Position numbers and translations under genes: made by a program. Positions 44,533 to 56,800 of a stretch of 64,000 nt of DNA are shown here, in pieces. Numbering within the stretch: the first letter of the stretch is position 1; the number at the start of each line of letters is the position of its first letter. The notes beneath the pieces were generated by a model. It saw nothing but the letters and a program-made list of their open reading frames with translations. It was not told the origin of the DNA and did not search any database. Origin of the DNA: Lumbricus terrestris (Eukaryota; Annelida; Clitellata; Crassiclitellata; Lumbricidae); contig OX457052.1 in NCBI GenBank assembly GCA_949752735.1, forward strand, positions 33,789,344 through 33,853,343, in the 5' to 3' direction.

Positions 44533-45986
44533 TCAGTGCTCGTGATAAATAAAGCTGGTGCCCTGCTTCTGGCTTTAGAGCGGCGCTTTAAAAAAATAAT
44601 TGGAGATCACAAATTTTCACGATTGTATTTGGGTAACGAAATTAGTAAATACTTTATATAGCGTCGCTCGCATCCATGCATGGCTATCAGTCAGCATACA
44701 TCATAGACTACATGTGGACATGCATGTAGGCCTACATGTGTACGTCTACTTAGCTTACGAGGTTCTGTGCGAATGATTTGTTATATATTATATTTATTGT
44801 TGACAACTTTGCGCATAAAAAACTGTGTGATGTCACTATATTTTCTAGTGACTTCCTCGGTGTTTCATTGCTATAGGCAGTAAACCTACGTATCCGCCTA
44901 TAGTTAGTTGGCTTTCGTTGATTGGTCAAATGCGTTTAAAATTTCTCGTAACTATAGGCCGCAGGTTTCATGCATCGGCCAATCATAGTGATACAACACA
45001 CGAGGTTCTACGTGCTGTAACGTGCATAGGCATTTCGCCATAACTGTGTTGGAGAAAATAAGTAAGAAAACAATCGTTGGCTGAAGCTGATTGGTTGTAG
45101 GCGTTTGCTTCTCGAATGCTGACTTTTCTACTCCTCCACGTCTAACATGATTAATCGTCAAAATAAATTAAACATGCCTCAACAGACCTACTCGCGGTTG
45201 ACACGTGCACGTTTGTGATAAGCGCAGCCAGTCCATATCACATGCATCTGCAATAAATAATATTGTTGTTAAGGCGGACTCACGAGTAGGCCAGCTTATA
45301 GACTATCTAGAAAGAAAAAAATAATAATATTCTACCGTTGTACGGTTGTTGAGCTCAAAAGTTAATTAATAACATGAAGACTTTAAATTTGACAACCTTT
45401 AAAGGCAGATTTCACAGTTTCAAATTGCTGACATGATAATTAATCTGATGATGATGGTGATGATGATGATGATAATGACGACAACGACGACGACTAAGAT
45501 GGGTTATGATGATGGCGAAGAACCGCATGCAACGACTTGGATGCCTTCCCGCGTTGTTCCCGAACATGCATAAGTTGTAGCTGCTGGGGCTGATGCTGCA
45601 GCTGCTTCGTAAGTTAATTAATGCAATGCTGAATGTCAATCATGTCCTGATCGAGGAACCTTTTCCCACCTCTAGCAAAAACCACATGCAACTTATGCCC
45701 TAGACGGCATCCCTTTGTTCTACCATTCAGGCTACAGATGATAGAATTTTTATTCCGCTCGAGGGTTCTCTTTGCCGCAAATTAATGACAGACATTGCTA
45801 TATATGTTCACGATATTTTTGCCGTTTCTGATTTCATTGTGCTTTGACGTTTAACTGGGTGCGGTGTGTCACCTGGATTTGTCTCTTTTCCTGCATTAAA
45901 CGAAGATTATTATAGTACTAGCAACCATGCATGATTGGAACAATTTGATCCTTGTTTAGGCCTACCTACAAACTCGATAGATCGTC
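44161..45986. other. No gene recognised
   Basis: AT-rich intergenic DNA between calreticulin and TMEM242 with a short GATGATGGT run near 45445-45475. No exon with family similarity was seen. Confidence 0.45.
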
Positions 45987-45994
45987 TCTCCAGT

Positions 45995-47750
45995 CAGGGC
46001 CGGATTAACCAGTATGCCATGTCTGCCATGGCGGCGGGCCCCCCGTCGTCAGGGGGCCCCCCGTGCGGGAACAACAAGAATTTTTAATGTGAATTTTCCC
46101 ATTTATTCAACTTCACTTAAAGGACAGTGTGTAAATTTATGTCAATTGCTGAATGATTTTTATGAGCAAACAATACACTGCGGGCCCCCCCATAACTCTT
46201 AGAGTAGGCCTACCTGTATAAGATCCCTGGCATAATATTATAATTGTATTGACGAAAACAAACGATGCCAAAAAACCAAAATATTTCAACCTTCCAGTGC
46301 TCAAACAAGGCGAATACCCAAAGACCCTTCTGGTAGGGAAAAAATAGAGTAAATTCCTCTGTTCCAAAACTGGATTTTTTTCATAAACTGCAGCTGGGTC
46401 AAATGAAAGAGATGGATCGGTATGTTTAATGGTATAGTTATAGGCACTATAAGCACCATGCACTGAAAGTAATAGGCCTACATCTAAAGAACCTGAAGTG
46501 TGTGAGTCTGGTGTCTTGTAGGTTACAACGCATATCTCTTCTATGGTCTCTTATTTACTGCTTCTTTCAATGATACTCGTACTCTTCACCAGTTTGCCAC
46601 CGCCATTAATTTTGCAGAATAATGTGAACCATGCTATAGCATGCGCGCTCGCGTAGGGGGAGATTTGACTTTGGCTTGGGAAGGGATGGTGAGCGAGCAA
46701 CCGGAGGACGATCGCCGAGGAGCGAAGCGCCTAGCAGCGGATGGGCTTGGGAGGGCACGTACATCACCTCCCAATTTTTGATTTGTTTTAAATTTCCACA
46801 CTGCAACAGCCAACAGTGCAATTGATCTTTAGACTGTCATTTTAAAGACATTTCTCACCATTTCAGGGCTCATGCATACTCGTGATTTAAGACTTTAAAA
46901 GCGTCTCCTCCTATTTATTTTTTAAAAAATTCTACACTTTAATGGTAACATTTTGGGCTGTCACCTCAACTAAATTTGCTGAAAGACATGATTAAGACTT
47001 CGATAAAATTAATGTACTCCCCATTGTCCACATTTTTTAGTTCCACACTATATATGATTGTTGCAATTTAAGCTGTAGGTCTAATCTTACTAAAATTGTT
47101 CATTTTCAATGCTTATGGTCATGGATTAAGACCTCAGAGTGTTTCCTCCTAATTGCCTACAATTATATTTATTTGCACACTATAACCGTAACTTTTTAAG
47201 AAATTATTTTTAAAAATTACTTATGATATCAATGCCATTGACGTGGTTTAAGAGTGAAGACTTCTATGAATATCCCCTACAATTGTTCGAATTTTTTAAT
47301 TTGCAAATTGTGATGGCAGCATTTTAAGCTGCCATCATAACGAAATTGCTCAGTGGATAAAATTGTAGAAATTTATGATAGGCTATTTATAAAATATTTC
47401 TGAAATATTGCATGGGGATGTATAGCATCTCCGTCCCCACAAGCATTGGGGACCGTGCCCTGGTCTCTGCGTTACCAAAGTCAGCATGATAGGATTTAAG
47501 CCGCTAAACTGAACACTAGGCTACCTATTCAGTTCTACTGCATTGACGCTTATAAAGTGTCATTTACAAAAATATTCAGGTATTTCAATAAGCTACATAT
47601 AATTGAGTTTGATTTATATAGTCAATTATATATGCATGCATCAATATGCGGGACTGTAGGAGGAGTATAATGGTCTCGGAAGGTAAGGGTCGATTAGGGG
47701 CCCCCCCTCAGAATATGGCGGTGGGCCCCCGAAGGCTTAATCCGGGCCTG
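45995..47750. mobile_element. 1.76-kb hAT-type element, CAGGGCCGGATTAA termini
   Basis: Ends CAGGGCCGGATTAA and TTAATCCGGGCCTG, with a perfect 8-bp duplication TCTCCAGT (45987-45994, 47751-47758). GGGGGCCCC-type subterminal motifs occur at both ends, and the termini match 42960-43271. The only open frames are short (for example 46463-46137 minus) and I recognise no transposase, so it is probably a deletion derivative. Confidence 0.88.
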
Positions 47751-48218
47751 TCTCCAGTCTCCATGCGGTCTCCACCCATCCCAATTGATGCTTTATCTGG
47801 ATTCCCCTTATGCGCAATAGAAGACATTGCACCAAATTCCGCTACCTCTTCACTGGCCGACATCACTACCGCTGCAATCTTGAAGAGGCGCTGTGTAAAT
47901 TCCTCAAATGAATTGGGGGGCCTAACACGAGTTCTGGCATATGGGTTAATTAAATTTTGTGTGTACATTTATCTCTCAACGACGTCAGTAGTATCTTTCT
48001 ATATGTTGATGACTGCCATCTTGCGATTTAGACCTTTGGATCTCCACCACGCCCTCCGAATTAAATCTTATTAACCTCTGTACTGCTCTATTAATGAATC
48101 ATGATGAGCACATTAAATGTTACTTACTTATCTGCTCACTCGCGACTAGTCACGCTCAAGTACAATTCAGTGATCAGTGGTCATACTAAACATCTCATCG
48201 TCTTGCTCACACGTAAAC

Positions 48219-50634
48219 ATGGATTCTGCTGAAACGATAAAAGAATCCCCGAAAGTCGATACTTCATTAGTTTCAGGATGGCGAAGTCGTTCAAAAGGTT
48301 TCCTAAAACGATCTTAATGATATATTGAAATTTGCTGAGTTGTGTAACTTTATTGTCCTTGCCAGTTGTAATTGCTAGAAGTTAGTACCTATTTTATCGC
48401 CCACAGAAGGTCGCCATTGTAGACGGTGACATTGGTGTTAACTTCGCCACTGGTTGCACTCTGCTAGTGCCAGTCGCAAGCCTGGATAAAGGAGGAGGGC
48501 GTCACTAATGGTCTTTGTTACCACACAGTGACGTTAAACAGCAAATCCATACACACCACCGCGTCGGAAAAGTTAGAGAATCTGATGTCATCAGCTTGTA
48601 GACCTTGGTTGATTAATGATTGATGTATGAGTAATCTAAGCAAGTGGAGATTTGAAAGCTTAATGATTTGCTTGTATGTGCATTTGTTATAGCGCCCCTT
48701 CAAGCCCTCTACTCAGAGGCGCTACCCAACTGCAGCGCGGACACTGCATCGGAGGGGGGAGGGTTAACACCGAAACCCTGAGCAATTTCGAGTGAAGGAC
48801 TTGCCCGAGGTCCCTACGCGGGGACTTGAGGTGGATTCGAACATGCAACCCTTCGGCTGCAAGGCAAGGATGCCACCACTACACCACTGCGCCCCACATT
48901 GGTGTAAAACGCACTTGAAATTTTGATGCACTATATACTTTGTTTTCGTTACGTTTCTTCACAAAGATGAGAGGTCGACTATGATTACTGGAGATTTGTA
49001 GCAGAAGAATGTAGTGACGATTGGGCTTGGCTATGCATAACACTAGTTCTTAATTTCTTTCTAGAAATTGCGTTCTTTACTTGCATCGCTGGAATGTCAG
49101 TTCTCGGTGGCTTTGGAACAACTGTGGCAATGGCTAAAAAGAAGGACCCAGGATGGTTTGCTAAGGTGAGTAACTCCAAGTTTATACTCTGTTAAAAAAT
49201 AGGGTCATTTGTCCAGGTCGTCTACTGTAGCGATATCCTTGATCCCACCCATACGTTCTTACCCTGCTATATATTGTTGAATATTAATTACACATGTTAA
49301 GTTAGGGAGAGGCCCTAGTTAATGATTAGTTAATAATTCGAGTGATAACTATCACTTTGTTCTGTTTAATTAATTGACCAGTGCTATGACCAGTACTTAG
49401 GGGCAAAATATATATTAAATGAGAGGCAAACATTGCGGAATGTAGCAACGGTCAGCAACGGCATTAGCTGATAGGACACGAATGATTAAAAAGGATCGTC
49501 TGCTGCGCAGTATGGAATAGCTTCCCTCTTCAGCTGCACCTGTTCCCAAGGTCACATCTATAAGCACTTGAAAACTGTTCTTTTCGGCTGTGCTGGAGTC
49601 GGGAGCACCTCTGAGTAGTTTCCTTGAAACTACTTTATAAATACTTGAATGAATGAATGACTGTTGAATAAGCCAAGGAATGTTCTTTAAGATTGAGATG
49701 AGAGCTTTTATGTGGATTTTTAGGGTCTGGCTGCGACCAGAGAGGTTCACGAAAGCGGTGGGGCATTGGCGATGCGGGCTCTGGCACGTGGGTCGTTCTA
49801 CGCTGTCGGAGGATTTACTCTGTTCTGTCTTGCCGCTTGGAAGTTATCAGGAGTTAATTCTGTAAGTCAATGTTTATACAAATTCACAGCGAGCAGATTG
49901 TCATTTATTTTAAATTTTGCGTGTAACTGATTTAATGGTGAAAGCGAGCCAGGGAGTTTTTGCCTGCCTTATCTCCTACATGTCACTTCACCTTGGTTAA
50001 TCTTACCTTCTGACTTCACCTAGTTTAACACCCATATTTTTAAAAGAATTTTTGTTCATCTTAGTATTTTGTTTGTATGTGCACTTGTTATAGCGCCCCT
50101 TCAAACTCTCTACTCAGAGGCGCTCCAGACTACAGAGCGGACATTGCATTGGAGTTTCACGCTGAAGCGCTGAGCAATTGCTAGTGAAGGACTTGCCCAA
50201 GGTCCCTACACGACGACTTGAGGTGGATTCGAACCTGCAACCCTTCGGCTGCAAGGCGACGAACATACCCACTACACCACCACATAATAGTATCTTCCTT
50301 GTAGTCAACTAGTCGTATGGAGTTCCTATAGTAGCTCATATTCATTTGTTGTCATGGAATTCATTTAGTAGTTCTACCTGGATCCATTTGGTCACGTGGA
50401 GTGCATTATTTGTGACATACAGTCACCAAGGTTTCTTGTTAACGTATTGTTTTTCTGCCTTCACAGATGAACGAATTCAAGCAGAAGACAAAGGATGCTT
50501 TGCCATCGATGCGCAAGAACGAACAGCAAGGTCGGTCGGAGTTTGCATCGATTCGTGAACTCGTGCATTACCTGCTCAACGAAGACGAACGTGTGAAAGC
50601 CGAGAAGAAGACGACGAAGCCATCATCATCATGA
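48219..50634 (+). CDS. TMEM242: Transmembrane protein 242
   Basis: A small two-pass mitochondrial inner-membrane protein that in mammals helps assemble ATP synthase (c-ring) and complex I. Exons are 48219-48297, 49065-49165, 49724-49861 and 50467-50634. They total 486 nt and 161 residues (human 141). The first membrane segment is IAFFTCIAGMSVLGGFGTT, followed by the family motif AMAKKKDPGWFAKG. Then come ALAMRALARGSFYAVGG, the second segment FTLFCLAAWKLSGV and the tail MNEFKQKTKDALPSM. The exon 1 donor GTTTCC is weak and chosen by phase. The C-terminal lysine- and serine-rich tail is longer than in human. Confidence 0.88.
48671..48896 (-). mobile_element. SINE copy in TMEM242 intron 1
   Basis: Nearly full length and inverted: TAGCGCCCCTTCAAGCCCTC through GGATTCGAACATGCAACC to CACTACACCACTGCGCCCC. 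Confidence 0.85.
49560..49662 (+). mobile_element. LINE 3'-tail fragment
   Basis: It has CTTGAAAACTGTTC, GAGTCGGGAGCACCTCTGAG and a TGAATGAATGA end, in TMEM242 intron 2. Confidence 0.65.
50068..50290 (-). mobile_element. SINE copy in TMEM242 intron 3
   Basis: Inverted full-length copy: TAGCGCCCCTTCAAACTCTC, GCAATTGCTAGTGAAGGAC, GGATTCGAACCTGCAACC. Confidence 0.85.
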
Positions 50635-51605
50635 ACGACACTTCCCATCATTCTTTTACCTGACCCATCTTGACAGTTGCGATCCACATCAAACATGGAA
50701 GGGATTTTGCATAGACCAGCCTGCTTCCAGGTGTACCAACTGCTAAGTCTCACAGATCGAGACTTAATGCGTACCAGACCCACGATCTGGAAGCTATGTT
50801 CGCAGGCGTGTACAAAGCTGAAAGGAATGCAAACCCTGCTAACATACCGATGGGGTCCATATTCTCACATAAGACACTAATAGGGTTCTTGTGGGAGTCA
50901 TGGGGCCATTAAATGTTCATCGGTTTCGCTGGCAATATAGTTTCGTGTGATAATTATGGAAATCGCACAAAGTTAATTGCCTTTGTGGTCTGCTGTAAGT
51001 TTGTACATAGGAGAAAAATTTTCAATGCAATAATTTAGGGTTGGGAAATTTCGGTCTTACTTGAGCAAGCTCAGAACTTTCTAAAGTTTCACATTGAAAA
51101 TTAACTTCGAATTCATTTTTAAATGGCAGTAAGCTTACTCTTTTTTTCGTAAGAATGCTACATTACAGAGCATTGCAAGCATTTGTGTGTCAAGACCAAT
51201 TGAGAAAACTGGTGCTGCGGCTTCTTCAGTATTCTGTTGAAAATGATGAAACATAATTTTCAGCACTTCAGATTTCACTTGTGATCATTGATTGACAACA
51301 GTGCCATTGAAACTTCTGATTAGATTTTCTAATAACAGCCTTCATTTATTTGCAAGCCCTCTCCCAGCAATTGCCTTCAAATGTTGGTTGTGAACAAAAC
51401 TGTTGAAAACGTGCACTTGGTGGCGTGCTGTGTACATCAACTGTACAGTTCATCACGTACAGTTACAGTGTATGGTTAACACATACAGTTACTGTGTGTG
51501 GTTATTGTGTACACTGCATTTATTAAGCCCCACTATCGATGTTACTGGGGAGAATGCTTAAACCGTATAACAAGACGAGCCAATTGGCTACATGGCGACT
51601 CATGG
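50635..51605. other. TMEM242 3' UTR and flank
   Basis: No further exon. A short repeat of ACATACAGTTAC/ACGTACAGTTAC occurs near 51430-51500. Confidence 0.45.
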
Positions 51606-52118
51606 TTTGTTTGTATGTGCACTTGTTGTAGCGCCCCTTTAGCACTCTACTCAGAGGTGCTCATGACTGCAGAGCGGACACTGCATCAGAGTTTCACGCC
51701 GAAGCGCTGAGCAATTGCGAGTGAAGGGCTTGCCCAAGGTCCCTATGCGCCGTATGCCGGCGACTTTAGGTGGATTCGAACCTTCCGGCTTCAAGGCAAC
51801 GACGCCACCACTCATAGGCGTACGAGGCGGGGGTCTAGGGGGGGCAAGTGCCCCCCAAATTTCGGGCAAATATGTTTTTCGGGCAAAAGAGGCTTGGACG
51901 GGCCAAAAAATTTCGGAGATTTTTTTCGGGCAAAACAGGTACGGGAGGGATTTTTCGGGCACGCAGGGGTAAAAAAAGGTCGTAAGATTTTAAAATTTTG
52001 GGCGAATGACTAAAAAAAAAGGTCGTCAGATTTTTTGGGCAAAAATTTTTTTTTTGCCCCCCCACTGCCGAAATGTCCCGTACGCCTATGCCACCACTAC
52101 ACCATCGCGCCCCATATG
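51606..52118 (-). mobile_element. SINE copy split by a MITE
   Basis: SINE parts at 51606-51812 and 52091-52118 join when the MITE and one copy of CCACCACT are removed, restoring the tRNA-like head (CCACCACTACACCATCGCGC). Confidence 0.88.
51813..52090. mobile_element. hAT-type MITE, CATAGGCGTACG termini
   Basis: Ends CATAGGCGTACG and CGTACGCCTATG with a perfect 8-bp duplication CCACCACT (51805-51812, 52091-52098). The interior has many TTTTCGGGCAAA units. The terminal CATAGGCG is shared with 636-782 and 34233-34361, but the interior is not. Confidence 0.92.
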
Positions 52119-52496
52119 GTTGTCAGTTTATCATTCCTAAGATGAGCTAGATTGGTTCCTCAGTCACTCTCACCCTTAATGTCTTCACATTGTAAAGGCA
52201 TTTTTTTTATTTTAACAAGCAGACTCTGCATACCGAAATAGTTGATCATGTAATGATAAAAAGAACAACAAAGCAAACAATTGTCACAATTCACATACAC
52301 TTGACATACTAGAATTACCGGTAACTTACTGACGTGGAATGCAGGTAACATTGCCACCATGCAGTACACGTCGTCAATACAAACTAAACCGTGCGTAATA
52401 ATAAGAAATTCTGTAACAAATGCTACTGTACTAGATTGTCACAATAATGCATAACGTAATAGGACACAAGCAGGCATGAAGAATGATAGTCTAGAG

Positions 52497-52734
52497 CAGT
52501 GGTTCCCAACCTTTTTTGACTGTCGTGCCACTTTTTCTAAGTTGGAGGACACGAGGGCCACTTTTTCTTAGTTGAAGGACATTAGGGGGCCACAAAGCTA
52601 AAAATTAATTAGCTAAAAGCACAAAATTGTTATAATTGATTAGATATTTTTGTTAATTCTTTGCGAGATGAGGGCCATTTTTTAAGGCCTGGTGGGCCAC
52701 TTTTGGCCCGAGGGTCACGGGTTGGTAACCGCTG
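52497..52734. mobile_element. hAT MITE, CAGTGGTTCCCAACC start
   Basis: Ends CAGTGGTTCCCAACC and GGTTGGTAACCGCTG; flanks GTCTAGAG (52489-52496) and GTCTAGAA (52735-52742) match at 7 of 8. Related copies lie at 56630-56929 and 62930-63270. Confidence 0.88.
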
Positions 52735-53390
52735 GTCTAGAAGTCATGGTCAAAAGCATTTCAAGAGTTCTGTTCCGTTGGTGCACACGGATGTAGTGAC
52801 CAGGTGAAGACAGGGCAGATGTTTGGGGTTGCCAATATATTACGTATGCAGGGAGTCACCGGATTTTTTGCATACGTAATTTATTGATGGGCCTTTCCCA
52901 TGTGCATAGATAAGAAGATGTGAATTGACAGAAGAAAAAAGTCATTAGACATTAATTTTTAAAATATTGCGTAGACTTTAGACAATGGGTACTACATCGT
53001 TGTTAGCACCCCGGTAAAATTTACCTTAAAACGAGAATATTAATAATAGGGGGTCACGACCACTTCTTACCTTGCCTCTCCTGGTTAGAACAAGGGACCA
53101 TTTCTTACAAACAACAGTGCATAGGACAGATGGTATAAGCTATCAAATACGAAGTGCACAAGAACATTCTTCATCAAGTAAAGTAAACAATGAAATAACA
53201 GTCTTCAACACACCATTAGCAAATGCACTATGGGACAACAGTTATAAGATGATAATGATTAAGTATAGAAATAGTAACATTAATATCTGAGCCATATAAA
53301 TACAAGCCTAAATATCTGAGCTGCATTTATGTTCTGTTGTTAGACGAATTGTATAAGTGACTATGGCACAGCTATTGTTTTTGTTTTGTT

Positions 53391-53610
53391 TGTTTGCATG
53401 TGCACTTGTTATAGCGCCCCTTCAAGCTCGCTACTCAGAGGCTCCCGACTACAGAGCGGACACTGCATCTGAGTTTCACGCCGAAGCGCTGAGCAATTGC
53501 GAGTGAAGGACTTGCCCAAGGTCCCTACGCGACGACTTGAGGTGGATTCGAACCTGCAACCCTTCAGCTGCAAGGCAACGAACATACCCACTACACCACC
53601 CCACTCCACA
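53391..53610 (-). mobile_element. SINE copy
   Basis: Inverted full-length copy: TAGCGCCCCTTCAAGCTCGC, GAGTTTCACGCCGAAGCGCT, GGATTCGAACCTGCAACC. It lies just beyond the 3' end of the Cache-domain gene. Confidence 0.85.
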
Positions 53611-53846
53611 AAGCATGTCCTAAGCATATTATAATGAAGTACAATTGTTAAAGAACAATATTGTAAGAGAAATTATTTTATTATTGCAAGATAAATTATT
53701 TTATTATTGCAATTCTTGTTGAATTTGGAAAGGGGTTGAGAGATTCTCAAAAGGCAGTATGTGAACATCAAGATAAAATTACGTCCTCACAATACGGAAA
53801 CGCCAATTGCCTGGAATTAATCTAACAACTTGTGTGCTGCGGATTG

Positions 53847-56800
53847 CTAAGAATTCTGGGTAAGATGGAGACAACCAAAACAGCTGATAATTCTGGGTAA
53901 AACGGGGACCCAGAAAAGAATCGTCCATGCAGGTGTATACAACGGGGCAGAGTTGTAATCGCAAGCAATATCGATGTTGCGTAGTTCGGGGCATTTGCCG
54001 TTCTGCGCCAGAGTTGATGTTGAGGAATCCGTGTGCGCGCAAGTTCCGTTTATGATGCGGTACGCGCCAGAATTCACGATGCTACAACGAGAGATAAAAT
54101 TAAGGATTATTGAGAACGTTCAACAAATTTTCGGAATTAAATGCACAATTTTTAGAAATACGGTAACTATCGGTAAAACTAAAACGTCCGAGAAAGAATT
54201 GCTAGCATGGTAAAAAAAAGCTATTAATGCAATAAAACTTGATAATGCCCTCTGTACAAAGTTCACAAGTGTGCACATTGAAGCTGGGCACGAGCCATAG
54301 ATAGCAGGGCTTTTTTTAACTTGCAGTTGGACACAAAATGTGCAGTTCTAAATGGATATGTGCAGTTGCAGAAGCACTTCTGTGCAGTAAAAACTAGTTG
54401 AAAAAGGCCATTTTTCACTGATTGCGAGTAATTTACCATGGAGGATGGGAAATAAAAAAGAGGTTGTGCAGTTCTAAAAGTTCCTTAAAAACAGCCCTGA
54501 TAGATAGTATACTTACTATAGATAGACTAGAAAAGGTAAGTTTTCAGTTTAGAGTGAAAAACAGAGACTTTAAGTTGTAGGGCCCAGCAACTGTGAACAA
54601 GCGCCAGTCAAAGACAATGCATTCATTATCACTGTTATCAATACCACAGTCAAAGACAATGCATTATCACTATTAACAATACCACAGTCATTGTAAACAA
54701 TTATAATTTAGCTGAATAGTCTTTTAACAAATATTAAACACGATGCTTTGAAAAGCCGTGAGTTGATTTAAGACGATTTCTTCGAAATGAGATCAGGAAA
54801 CCTTTGTGCTATTTTGCAGTTGAAGTTGTAGAAGAACGTGTCCTTGTATTGTATCCAGTTTTCAATGACCAACAGAAACAGGTTCGTCTTTGGTAGAGCC
54901 GTCACGTAATAGAAGCCCGACATACACGGCCCAGACACGTTACCCGTTATCATTCCACTCGGACCTGAATTTGCAAACGTAGAAAAATTACACACCTTAA
55001 AAACTTAGAAACGTAAAAAATAAAGTACTTGAAATACAAATAAATAAATGAATATATGAATAATCCGAATGAAGATATCAATGATAACTATGCAATTGTG
55101 TTGCTAATGCTACGTACTAAAAAACCAGTCAGCCACTCAATATTAGCAATTGTGATTTTTATTCAATCTTTGAAATGAATACCCGAGTCACAGGAACAAG
55201 ATTATTAATAGGCATTAATTAGATCAAAGACGAAACCACTGGGGTTATTAGTGGAACCAGCCATTTGATCATTTAACAATTTAAAAGGTGGCTGTTAAGA
55301 AAGGTATAACTGGAGCAAACTTACCTCAAACGTTGGTGTCTGAAAATGGCAGAGTGAGCAACGTGTAAGTTTTCACTGCTGTGACCTCAGTTCAACTTTT
55401 GGGCAGCATTCAACCATTTAAAAATTTCTATTGCACCTCTTCAAGGAGGACTACTAAGAAGCACTCCAGACTGTAGCACAGTAGAAAAGCACAGTTATAA
55501 GTTGCATCAAAAATGCTTCAGTAACGGCCCAAGGAAGCAGATGTGGCTCCTGTGGGAACCCATTCCAGACCATTGAGCTACCACATAAGAGACTCGATTC
55601 TGCATGGATGCAGTTCATGCGAATGGAATCAAGAGTATTCCCTTCTGTGCAGAACGGAGTGGTCAGTGGTCTTGGATACCCATGGACCAACAGCACTCTC
55701 GTACGTAGTCTGGGGCAGCACTAAGTGAACATTGCCGTTGGTCATGTGAGATTGACATAGGTTACACCGCACTTAACCTTGGATCAACTTATTGTCTCTG
55801 CTGCCAGGGTTTAAAGTGTGGCTGGACGGTCATGGACGGCGTCCATGCACTTATTTTAAATCTGAACACTGTCCAGCCACTTATTGGCCAGCACAGCTTG
55901 AAAAGGTAAGGGGCGTCCAGACACTTCTTCTAGAAAGGTAAGGGGCGTCCAGGCACTTCTTCTAGAAAGGTAAGGGGCGTCCAGGTACTTATTCCAGAAA
56001 GTTAAGAGGCATCCATGCACTTATTTTAAATCTGAACGCCGTCCAGCCACTTATTGACCAGCACAGCATGAAAAGGTATGGGGCGTCCAGGCACTTCTAA
56101 AAAGCTAAAGGGCGTCCAGGCACTTATTCTAAAAAGTTAAGGGGCGTCCAGGCACTTATTCTAGAAAGTTAAGGGGTGTCCAGGCACTTATTCTATAAGT
56201 TAAGGGGCGTCCAGGCACTTATTTTCCCACACTTTAAGCACTGTCTGCTGCCTTAACACACCTGAACAGATGAGAAGTTTAAACGACCTGTCGCCAGGTG
56301 AAAGAACTTCTCACCTGTTCAGGTGTTATCTTTCTAAAATCCAATCAAACCTCTCACCCAATGCCGACTCGTTGACGACGTACTTGACGACATCCGTTAT
56401 GCAACCAAACTCGTTGGAGAAGTTTGGAATCGGTCCTTTGTTCTTGTAGTAGTTGTCCAACTCCTCGGGATTCTGCGGAATGCCCTCCAGAGTGACCTAC
56501 ACAGCAGAATGAGAATTGTCAAAAGTCAACTGAGAGGGTCAGACGATAATTTATGTGGAGTTTGTATGTGTAATGAAGACTTAATGGCAATAGCAGCGCC
56601 ACCACAGGTTACGGCAGCTAGGTCTACTGCAGTGGTCAGCCAAGCCTGAGAAAATGGCCCCTCATCTCTCAATGAATTAACAAAAATATATGAAAATGAC
56701 AATTTGGACAGAATATAACACATAATTATTTTCTGTTACAAATTATTTTATTTTGACGCCTATAAATAACATCAGACATTCTATTTTTAATCAATTACAA

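Noticed and set aside
46137..46463. Minus-strand 108-codon frame inside the 1.76-kb hAT element
   Set aside because: No recognisable transposase motif (no BED finger, no hATC dimerisation region).
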